From the NCBI GenBank assembly GCA_036346225.1, contig JARFIW010000658.1, forward strand, positions 1,550,001 to 1,614,000: a stretch of 64,000 nucleotides of DNA, given 5' to 3'. Position numbers and translations under genes: made by a program. The notes under the pieces were generated by a model. The model saw only the letters and a program-made list of their open reading frames with translations, did no database searches and was not told the origin of the DNA. The stretch's first letter is position 1. Every line of letters begins with the position of its first letter. The stretch is from Platerodrilus igneus. Its lineage: Eukaryota; Arthropoda; Insecta; Coleoptera; Lycidae. Below are positions 55,433 to 64,000 of the stretch, in pieces.

Positions 55433-57205
55433 ACGAAGCTGCCACGAGATATGATCCTTAGAAGCATCAAGCTTAGCGAGATGAATTAACTGTTTATGAG
55501 CACCCACAAAATTTGTGCCACAATCACTATAGAGGTGATCACAACGGCCACGCCTGGCAATAAATCGGCGCAGAGGCGCTAGAAAGGCGTCCGTTGACAA
55601 GTCAGATACGACTTCAAGGTGCAGCGCCTTGGTAGCCATACAGATAAAAAGACATAAATATGATTTGAAAACTTTAGCGCCCCATAGACGAGACATAGTA
55701 GTAGAAAAGGGACCAGCGAAGTCGACGCCCGAACACAAAAAAGGTTTGACTTGAGTAACTCGACATGAAGGCAGATTGCCCATGGGAGGTTGCAATGCGA
55801 CAGGATTGGTCTTCCAACACGTTAGACAGTGACTCAAAATACGACGGATAGATTGCCTTCCAGAAATAATCCAAAAGTGCTGACTGACGAGAAAATGGAC
55901 CATTTGAGTACCCGCGTGGAAGTATTTTAAATGAACGTAAGTAACATACAGATCAGTGAATCGACTTTTGCTAGGTAACAAAGCGGGAAATTTACGGGCA
56001 GAGGACAAAGGCGCGTGAGCCAGGCGACCTCCGACGCGCAAGATTCCATCACGAATAAAAGGGGACAACTTGCGAAAACTCTTTTTTAAAGGAGATCCAG
56101 AATGAATAGCTTCAAGTTAGATAGCAAAATAAGATGACAAAAGATGACAAAGGTCCGGAGTACCTTTCGAGTGGGTGACGTAGATTATGACGAAAACAGG
56201 GAATCCAAGCAACAATGCGAGTAATAAATGGAAAAGAAGAGTAATTTTCTAGAATTGATTGAATCCAAAAGGATGTTACGACAGCGGATAAAACAATAGA
56301 GCGTTGTTCAGTGAGAACTTCAGGAATATCTGAAAGCGGAATATATGGATTGTAGTTTTCGAAAGACCGATAAAAGGGTGGTGAAGCCGCCCACCATAGA
56401 GAACATTGGCACAAGTCGGTAGGGAGTAAACCACTTGACCCGACATCGGCAGGATTCTCGGTGGAGGAGATGGGATGCCAAGAGGCGCGAGACGTGTTTT
56501 CCTGAATGTAAGCAACACGATTGGCGACGAAAGTCTTCCAACGCTGCGGCGGGGAACGAATCCACGAAAGTACTACCATGAAGTCAGACCAATAGTAAAT
56601 TTTATGAAAAGTAAAGTTCGAATCAAAGGTTTTGAGGACAAAGACTAATAATTTGGATGCGAATGTGGCGGCCAACAATTCGAAATGGGGTAAAGAGATT
56701 GTACGAAGGGGTGCAACCTTGGACTTAGCGCACACTAAGCGAACCGCAACGGCGGAAGGAGTAACAAAGCGAAAATAAACAACAGCACAGTAGCCACATT
56801 CAAAAGCGTCAGCAAAGCAGTGAACTTTGCACGTAGTATACTGTGGCGGGATAAGCAAGCGAAATCCGAAAGAAGCGGTAACTCATGCAAGTATTTCTCC
56901 CACAAACGGTGGAGGTCGGGGGGAGGGGGAGCATCCCAATCTAATTTCAACAACCATAAACGTTGAATTAAGTGTTTTACCAGAAAAGTGAGAGGGGATA
57001 AAAGTCCCATGGGGTCGAAAATACGAGCTAAGTTAGAAAGTAGGTTGCGTTTGGTACAGCAGGTACTTAGTGGCTGAACTAGAAAACAAAAATTATCTGA
57101 AATGGGATTCCATTGAAGACCTAAAACTAAAAAACGATGAAACAAATACGACTTTTCCTTTGGCGGGTGAAACGAAGCACATTTATAACGGTAGCGGTTT
57201 AGCAA
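55432..57205 (-). pseudogene. BEL/Pao retrotransposon pol fragment (RT end, RNase H, integrase)
   Basis: In minus-strand order: the end of reverse transcriptase (57205-56735) with VLGLQWNPISDNF, LARIFDPMGLLSPLTFLVKH and LWLLKLDWDAP; then the Pao-type RNase H region (56858-56112) with FADAFECGYCAVVY, LRTISLPHFELLAATFASKL, YWSDFMVVLSWI and FVANRVAYIQE; then the integrase (56068-55415) with RVGGRLAHAPL, an H-x4-H...C-x2-C zinc part (VHLKYFHAG, CLTCWKTNP), CSGVDFAGPF (first catalytic Asp) and LYSDCGTNFVGA (second Asp). The catalytic Glu should come shortly after, but the element ends at about 55440 in ISWQL. Frameshifts lie near 56870 and 56100. Gag, protease and most of reverse transcriptase are missing, and no LTR was identified. 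The GC content is higher than the flanks. Confidence 0.9.
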
Positions 57206-58339
57206 AGCGGTTCATCTAATTGGTTCTATGTAGAACGTGTAAAAGCGATGCGGCGTGTTCGAAAGACGAAACGATTCTCTCTATGTAGAACGTGGATTTT
57301 CCAATCACTACTACACTGTTCGCACATGCGAAATAACAACGTTCACCACTCACGGCACTGTTGACGCGTGCTTAAGTAAACCAAGGGAAATTTACGCTAA
57401 TAAATTTAAATATACCGCGGCGAATTTAAAAATAATCAACAAACTCGATGTATTAATAAATTGGCAGTAAAATTTACAATATGAACGGAACACTTATAGT
57501 TATTAGGTACAATAATACGGTCTATAGTCCAACGTATTGCATTGTTAATTGTTATTAAATGGTGCGGTGCTTGAAAAGGCAATCAAGTTACAAGAGAAGA
57601 TAATATTTGGCAACAATAAAGTATTGTACGTATTACTGCAGAGATTAATGTTAAAGTATCCCATAACAATAATATCCTTATATAGGAAGAAAGTTCGTAT
57701 AATACATTCTCCATGTTAGACAATTATCCAGTATTCGGAGGGCGATATACTTCACCAGTCGACAAGTTGCGAGAATTGAAAGAGATTTCAGCAAATAAAT
57801 ACTCAGGGCTCGTACGATATACGGATTGTGATGTGGCAATTTAACGCAAATTATATCTGACAAACTACGCAGCGCCACCAGCTCATTGTTTAGTACGATA
57901 GTTCCGAAATGAACGATATCCGTGCAAATTAACTAGGGTGTCATTTAGAGACGACTTAAGCCAGGTTTTAAAAACAGTGACGCAATGAGCTCCGCTGGAT
58001 TCGGAAATATTAACAAAATCGACAATTTTTCTCCGGAACGACTGTGCATTAATATGGCAGCAGTAAAATCCTCTAGGATGATAAACTAACGCATTTTGAA
58101 GAATGCTTGAAACAAATTAAATGCTATGTAAGGTCGTAAAGTCATCATGTCCGTCGTCCCAATCGGAGGCATGTACTGTGAACCTTTAAGCAATTTTTTA
58201 TTGTATCAAACAGTCTGTTTGTAATAATATCTACAGAATTTTATTATAATCAGTCTGGAACTAGACTTGTAACAAGCCCAATGCGAAGCGCATGGTCAAT
58301 CACGACATCTGATCTCAGTATTAGACACTCATATAAACA
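57206..58339. other. Region with one doubtful LINE endonuclease fragment
   Basis: The minus-strand frame 57878-57678 reads LSDIICVKLPHHNPYIVRAL and SIYLLKSL. It resembles the V-x-V-x-x...SIYIP strand region of CR1/Jockey-like endonucleases, but it is too short to be sure. Near 57210 and 57265 the words TCTATGTAGAACGTG are repeated 58 bp apart. Nothing else was recognised. Confidence 0.35.
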
Positions 58340-58470
58340 AAATTAGTGCTGGCAAAAACAGGAAGAAATTAAAACCGGTTTTGATAAAACCGCTATACCA
58401 TGAATTTTCAAAACAGATTTTTACGGAAACCTGTTCTCAAAAGCCGGTTTTGGTTTTGATCAAAACTACG
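58340..58470. repeat. Second, poorer copy of the AAACCGGTTT minisatellite
   Basis: It begins TTAGTGCTGGCAAAAACAGGAA, which matches 52611, and contains AAAACCGGTTTTGATAAAAC, AAACAGATTTTTACGG and AAAGCCGGTTTTGG. It has the same head and the same sense as the first array. Confidence 0.75.
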
Positions 58471-58475
58471 GAAAA

Positions 58476-58590
58476 AAAGAGATAGAGCAGACTTAGATCA
58501 GACTATCGCACGCAGATAGTGATAGATGCAGACTGTGCAAATTTCAAGGAAAAATGTGTAGATTGGTTCAGAATAGGAAACAATGCAAAT
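58476..58590 (+). mobile_element. 3' end of the composite RTE-like LINE (copy 4)
   Basis: About 110 bp matching the tail at 51405-51500 (AGATAGAGCAGACTTAGATC, CACGCAGATAGTGATAGATG, TGTGCAAATTTCA, AGAATAGGAAACAATG) and ending in AAATGATGATG. It is severely 5'-truncated and directly follows the minisatellite copy. Confidence 0.82.
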
Positions 58591-60582
58591 GATGATGTAA
58601 CTTCACTTTAAGTAGTCCGCTGGCAGTAAACCGCATTAACCAAGCACTAACCTAGTGCTAACCACTACATTACTTGGAATTATTTCTGCCGAACTTTTTA
58701 CGCCAGGCGTGAAGTTAGCGGAATAACTTTTAGTGCAAATAACTCCTTTTTGAGTAGGCAACTAGATTTAATATTTTGACAGTAAACAGCACTATCCTAG
58801 CACCAACCATTACGCCACTTAAAATTTTTCCTACCAACTTCACGCACCGTATTCAGTGCCAGGTGATAGAGATAAGTTTCTGATCAAGTCTAACTTTAAA
58901 AACTTTCTTTGGAAAATACTTCTGTATTAAATTTTGAGATCAAGGATAGTTAGAGTAACCCCTTCAGAAATTTTGAGCCGTATTGTTTTTTGTTGAACAT
59001 TATCTTAACGTGAGTACGTTTTCATACTGGTGTATACTACTTATTTATACCCTCTTGTTGGTAAACTAATATTTTATTATGCAGTTATTTCTTATACTCT
59101 ATTTACTACTTATTATAGTTGTGTTATTAGGAACGTTAAAGTTTTATTTAAAATTTTGGTGCGTTGATTGATCTCAGGACCAGTCCAAGAGTTTGAAACC
59201 TTCTCATAGTTGTCTTAGCGGTTCAATATCTTAGCGTCCGTATATATTAGTATCTTACTTGTTTACTCTTGGACCCTTGTCATTCCTACATTCCAGCAGA
59301 AGGTTTGTTCAAACCCACCCAATTACTGGTCTCATACGTCCTAATCAGGAGAATTAAATATCCACCCGCCCATATATTTAGATACTTTTAGACACTATAA
59401 AAAAGTTTGCAAAATTACTATTTTTATACTCTTAAGGTTGTCAAATACTCAGGTGCGTTCTACATGAGAAAGGGAAATTCCTTGTGAATTGAACGTTTAT
59501 AGTTCTAGTACTTTCTCTGTGGTTCTGAGTAAGAAATTGGCAGGTTAAGGTTGGCTAAATCACTGGACACATTTATTGAAGTTAGTACAGGTTTATCTGC
59601 ATACTGGTATACGTTTGCGTTCTTGTATATTGCGCAAAGTCAACTTTAACCAATTTTATTAATTTGCCGCAGGATAATTTTCAAAATTCTAGGCCACATG
59701 TGTGATTTGCATGGGTATTTTGGTTGTATAAAAACTCAAATTTTCCTTTTCATTCATCTAGGCAAAATAAAGACCAAGTAGTTAATAATATAAAAAGCAA
59801 TCTTCTAATACTTTCTTACGCATGCATATTTACGATGTAATAATTTTTAATTTTATTTTATATTAAAACCTGTTGTATGAGCTTTGATTAACCTTAATTT
59901 CCAAGTTTACTAGATTAAACGATTACCCTTGAAAAAACCCCTCCTTGCTCTTACCTAGCTCTGGTACTTTTAAATCAAATTTGTCCCAATCAATTATAGA
60001 TTTACATGATATTAATATTAATTGCATAAATCTCCATAATTAAGCAGTTTTTCTCTAGACATAATAGATGTTTTTTAATTAGCTTTCAATATTTACTAAA
60101 ATGTTACTATGTTAGGCCGCCGTTTAACTTAATAGGGAATTAGATATTATTCTTATTATGTATTAAGAAATATCACTTGAACTTAGAATAAGACTAGAAG
60201 CTATCCTAATATATTTTAAAAGTGTTTGTATATTGTCTAATGCAAGGTGATAGCATTACTATATGTCACTTTCAAATCATACTGGTTATTAATTGAGTGT
60301 ATAAAATGAAGATACTTGGTAAGATGTATCTATTTAAAGTGCCAAAACACCTTGAAATGCATGTGACTTCTTTATTTTTGTGAATCAGTAATAACAAGTT
60401 GAAAATGCAAGGCATTGTCGCAACGAACTTCCAAATGTAGACTTACTTTAAAACAATTTAAAGAAATTAAAATTATTATGTTGTAATAATTATAAGTATT
60501 CAGATAAAATACAAAAATTTATAAACAACAAAAGAGACATTTTAATATATTTTATTTTATTGAATAAATATTTTAAAAGCTA
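58591..60582. other. AT-rich region, nothing recognised
   Basis: No supported frame or array. The phrase TAGTGCTAACCACTA near 58651 and CTAGCACCAACCATTACGCC near 58797 are loosely similar and may be an old repeat. Confidence 0.4.
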
Positions 60583-60642
60583 TATATGTGTGTGTATGTA
60601 TGTATGTATGTATGTATGTGTGTTGTGTGTGTGTGTGTGTGT
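60583..60642. repeat. (TG)n(TGTA)n microsatellite
   Basis: TATATATGTGTGTG, then about six TGTA units, then GTGTGTGTG. It directly precedes the tandem unit block that follows. Confidence 0.95.
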
Positions 60643-60644
60643 AA

Positions 60645-61045
60645 ATAAGGGGCATCATATTTCGATTCAGTTTTTCAGAGGATTCTAAATATGTATCGCA
60701 CATTAATTTTGGACCTATTTGAAATTTTTGATAAAAATTAATTCCCCGGGGGGTCGGATATCCGTGGTCAGATTTTGTGGAGGGTACCATATTTCGACTC
60801 AGCTATGTTAGGGGAGTCCAAATATGTATCGCACATTAATTTTGGACCTATTTGAAATTCTAATTTTCCCGACGGAATATCGCGGGGGCACGGCGTCCCC
60901 GTGGCCCGATTTCAACTGACATCAAAACTTAAGCTCAGGACACCGAGCTGAATCGATTGATGTATCACACATTGATGTCCGACCATTAGAAAGGCCTCGG
61001 ACGGACAGACGGACGACAAATCGATTTCATAAACGAACGAAGTTC
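60645..61045. repeat. Tandem repeat, unit about 133-138 bp, three copies
   Basis: A 34-bp phrase beginning AAATATGTATCGCACATTAA is identical at 60687 and 60820 (133 bp apart); a diverged third copy begins TGATGTATCACACATTGATG at about 60958. ATATTTCGA...TCAGC words recur at the same spacing. The block ends with CGGACGGACAGACGGACGAC (60997) and ACGAACGAAGTTCGTTGAAA. Copies 1 and 2 are close to each other, copy 3 is worn. Confidence 0.85.
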
Positions 61046-62931
61046 GTTGAAAATTTAAATATGAAGGCACATGCCTTACTTCTAATCTAGTAAATTAATA
61101 TACACGGTGTTGCATGACGTACTCAACAAACTCAATACATGTTACGCCTTTTTGGCTGCACAAGTTTTGCTTTAATATTAAGTATGGTGTTGCTTTTTAA
61201 TCCAAACGGGATAGCTTTATTTTTCCATCATTATTATTGTATTATTAGGTTATCACGCATAAAATTGCGGTTATAAGTTCTCATGAACTAGAGGTGAAGA
61301 ATCTATAATTTGATGTGCTCCGTCGAAGCAGCTTTATCACACGCATTTTCTCACGTCCAAAGAAATATGCAGTTATTGCCTTAACCAATGAAAACATGTG
61401 AAGGTTGGTAGGGGGACGACAAGTGCCGCGTGGAAGCGCGCGTCATGAGGAATCTATCTCGAACAATCTTACCGTATCGACGTGTATGGAGTACGTGTTG
61501 AAGTATGCAGTGAAGTTTACCTGAAAAATTTTTACAGCTTCCTTTTAAATAATATTATCGTTTGTTCCAAACTGTTGTAGGTTTCAACAACCAATTTCAC
61601 TGCAGAAATCTAAATAAAAAGTTGCATTCAAACCTAAGGTAGAACGCGAGAAGCAAAGAACGCAAGGACTACCGTAAAATACCTGTATAAACAAAGGTCA
61701 GCTATTTGGTATAAACTAATTTGTTTCTTTCATTGTATTAAAATGTGTGCAATGTTGCACCACCTGTAGAACCACGCCTGGTACTAAATGTTAATCTATT
61801 ACTATCATTTCACCGTAATATGCGCATACTTTTAAGTCATTTTAAGAGTGTATTACACCAACACAGGTCAATTTTTGATTAAAAAGTAACCCTGATTTAA
61901 GAACATTAGACTTTGTATCTAGGGATACCAACTTGGATTGGCCCAAAAAGAGTACAGTTTTGAGTTAATAGTCAATTTTTTTTTGGTTGAAAACTAGAAT
62001 TAAAATGAAAAATACTTGCATTAACTTATTAACGCAATACATATAACAAAAACAAAATAAAGCATAATTTTTTAAGTAAAAAATAAACTAAAGCTTAATT
62101 CTCACCAAGCAAAAACAAGTCTTCTGCAAATTACAACAGGTAGAGAAAAATCGGGAAGTTGAACTAAAAGTAAAATCATATTTAGCTTTGCTTTTTATTT
62201 CTTTTAATAGATTCTTGTTGCTCAACGAATATTTAAAAGAAACTGCTCGCAATCTAGACTTTTGAAATTAAATTGAGCCATTGCTATTTTTTTAACGGAT
62301 TCTGGTAGCTGCATTTCACTTTAAGAAGAACGCAGCGCCATTTTACAGATTGCACAAAAATGTAATATAAATGGCGTAGTTGATTTATTACGGTGATAGT
62401 TTCGAGGGTGCATTTTCTCACATACAAAGGTTCGTTTTTTATTAGTTCTAGATCAAAGCAGAATAATTGACAATGTTTAGTGACATGATACAGAGTAATC
62501 GTATGCTGATAGTATAAATGAACGATAATGGCGTGATAGTAAAAAAGTATTACAACAGAAGTTTAGACGGATGCAAGGTAGTTTCTGATTGGTTGATCAC
62601 AAAAGTTGACACCTCTGATGCTTGAAACCTGTAACACCTAATAGTCAACTCTTCCAAACTTATTCCTATTTTGTACGCATAATGACGTTGGGTTTTCCTT
62701 AAAGTGAAATATCTCTAACACTCTATACCTCTCATCAATCCAAATACTTTTTGTCATACTAAACACTTTCTGTAATAGCAGTATGCACATGAATAGCAAA
62801 GAAAGATCAACATACTTTTAAAAAATCCGCTGACATGGTTTTATTTCTTTCAGAAAAATTCTTTGTCCATTTTAAGTCTGACGAAACAGATACAAATTCT
62901 CCTGCATTTTGTTTATCGTAGCGCCGTATAG
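61046..62931. other. AT-rich region, nothing recognised
   Basis: No supported feature; short frames only. Confidence 0.45.
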
Positions 62932-63524
62932 TGTACCACTGACTGGAATAATTAAGTTGGAATGTAAGCGAGTCATTTGTACAAAAAAGATGATCGACAG
63001 GTCACAGCGGCACTTCATCTTTCAGATAACTTTGATTGACAGGTATAAGAGTTTTGCATTTAAGAGTTATAGAAAATACAATAAGTACATTCAAGTTGTT
63101 ATTTGCACAATTTCTTGTATGTTGTTGAACGATTGAATAAAACATAAATTGCTGTGGTGAGTGTTAGACAAGCCAGTTCTGATCGCAGCTTTGACTCCAA
63201 TATAAATTCTGATTGAAGCTTTTATTACGATATGTTCTAATTTAAAGCTTTGATAAATATGATATAAATTACTGTTGATATAAATTGTCCTGTGTGATAT
63301 AAATTACTGTAGTGATCGATATAAACTAATAATTAGTGATTGGATAATTAATTGTAGCACTTCAGATAAGATCGCAGTCATTAAGAAGTCAGTAATTGTA
63401 CTATTAGTACCTAGTTGGGGGTAAATTATTATGAGAGCTTTTAGAATATTTCATTGTGGCTTCGAGTTGTTAAAAAGGCTTGTATAATCAGAACGGATGT
63501 TGTGCAAAAACAGGTTTCGTTGCA
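62932..63524 (+). mobile_element. 5' LTR of an LTR retrotransposon at the window edge
   Basis: It starts TGTACCACTGACTGG and ends GTTTCGTTGCA, about 593 bp. Its sequence aligns with the reverse complement of the solo LTR at 25899-26513: shared words include GGTATAAGAG/GTACAAGGAT followed by TTTTGCATTTAAGAGTT, several GATATAAATTACTGT motifs (63262-63313), CAGTAATTGTACT and TTTTAGAAT. The two copies differ by many substitutions and small indels, so the insertions are not recent or belong to different subfamilies. The primer binding site follows immediately. Confidence 0.85.
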
Positions 63525-63525
63525 T

Positions 63526-63543
63526 TGGTGACAGTTGTGGGAT
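63526..63543 (+). other. Primer binding site, tRNA-Leu type likely
   Basis: TGGTGACAGTTGTGGGAT begins one base after the LTR end. TGG fits a tRNA CCA end, and the GTGGGAT part is what the T arm of several tRNA-Leu would pair with. The tRNA identity is inferred, not verified. Confidence 0.7.
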
Positions 63544-63650
63544 TAAAGACTTATGAACGATTTCTAGTTGCATACCAGTCACTCGTAGCCAAAAAAATAG
63601 GTAATATACTGCGAAGATATTCGTTCTTGAAGCCGTTCAACTCAAGTGTT

Positions 63651-64000
63651 ATGGAGAGCTTAGCTGAAAAGGTAGAGAAACAAGTCCTAAACTCTGCGAG
63701 CTTGGCAACGAAATTAAAAGAAAGTAACGCGAGTTTTTCAGAGAAATAACAAAAACACGCAGAAAAACAAGACCAAAACTCTGCCAGTTCGGCAGCAAAA
63801 TTAGATGAAATGACGGAAGTTCTTCAGAAAAATTACAAGAACACGCAGAGAAACAAGATCGAAACACCGCGAGCGTGGCAACGAAATTAGAAGAAAATAA
63901 TAGGAGGTTTACAGAAAAAATAAAAGGAAGTACCGTGACTTTTGCAGAAAAACTGAACGAGACCATAGTGACTTTACACGAAAATTTTACAACGCGATTA
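63651..64000 (+). pseudogene. gag-like coiled-coil repeat protein, runs off the window
   Basis: From ATG 63651, about 125 bp after the primer site, the frame reads MESLAEKVEKQVLNSASLAT and continues as tandem repeats of about 28-32 residues, each with an A/S-x-x-A-T-K-L segment and an F-x-E-K segment, then H-A-E-K-Q-D. At least four units are visible to 64000. A stop at 63747-63749 replaces a leucine codon of the repeat (TAA for TTA), and a one-base loss near 63810 shifts the frame. The sequence is strongly helical and K/E-rich, as in the N-terminal coiled coils of some Gypsy Gag proteins. The position right after an LTR and primer site supports gag, but no capsid motif falls inside the window. 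Confidence 0.7.

Noticed and set aside
63480..63650. Start of the gag-like frame at 63480
   Set aside because: That ATG lies inside the LTR and upstream of the primer site; translation from 63651 is more plausible.

Overview
This window looks like an arthropod, most likely insect, nuclear intergenic region. It is strongly AT-rich, has many simple-sequence tracts, and carries a layered load of transposable elements: piggyBac, Merlin, mariner, a Tc1/IS630-like element, a Crypton-like tyrosine recombinase family, Gypsy and BEL/Pao LTR retrotransposons, RTE-like and CR1/Jockey-like LINEs, and a tRNA-derived SINE. I found no host gene, rRNA or tRNA gene that I could defend. Almost every coding stretch is a broken transposon gene, so most entries are pseudogenes or mobile elements. 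Species or order cannot be fixed from the sequence alone. Layout, left third (1-22 kb): mostly featureless AT-rich DNA. It holds a piggyBac transposase fossil (2.1-2.9 kb), two adjacent tandem repeats (4.3-5.6 kb), a (TCTGTCGG)n array followed by diverged tandem units (11.5-12.3 kb), CA/CG, TA and GT tracts, and a ~20-bp minisatellite (15.8 kb). Middle (22-36 kb): an RTE-like LINE (22.2-25.0 kb) with an orphan copy of its 3' end, a complete solo LTR with a 4-bp target duplication (25.9-26.5 kb), a Tc1/IS630-like transposase fossil (30.8-31.7 kb), and a CR1/Jockey-like LINE whose 3' tail is an ATT microsatellite (32.1-33.9 kb). Nested cluster (35.9-46 kb): a minus-strand Gypsy element with an internal deletion from gag into reverse transcriptase. 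Its integrase gene is split by a Merlin DNA transposon (36640-38371) with ~150-bp inverted repeats and a 7-bp target duplication. Its 5' LTR-like repeat is split by a truncated LINE and then meets two mariner fossils and a second Gypsy element that keeps a long gag frame and a tRNA-Lys-type primer site. Right third (46-64 kb): two Crypton-like tyrosine recombinase genes on opposite strands (46.3-47.4 and 53.5-54.5 kb) share a short phase-0 intron at the same codon position, and the second lies between two palindromes. Between them is an RTE-like LINE (47.8-51.5 kb) with a partly duplicated 3' end and a SINE inserted in it. The same duplicated 3' architecture recurs in inverted orientation at 40.4-41.8 kb, so it moved as one composite element. 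Further right are an AAACCGGTTT minisatellite, a DUF4817-type fragment abutting a BEL/Pao pol, and, at the edge, the 5' LTR, primer site and coiled-coil gag of the LTR family that left the solo LTR at 25.9 kb. The nesting gives a relative history: Gypsy first, then Merlin and the LINE into it; likewise the composite LINE first, then the SINE.
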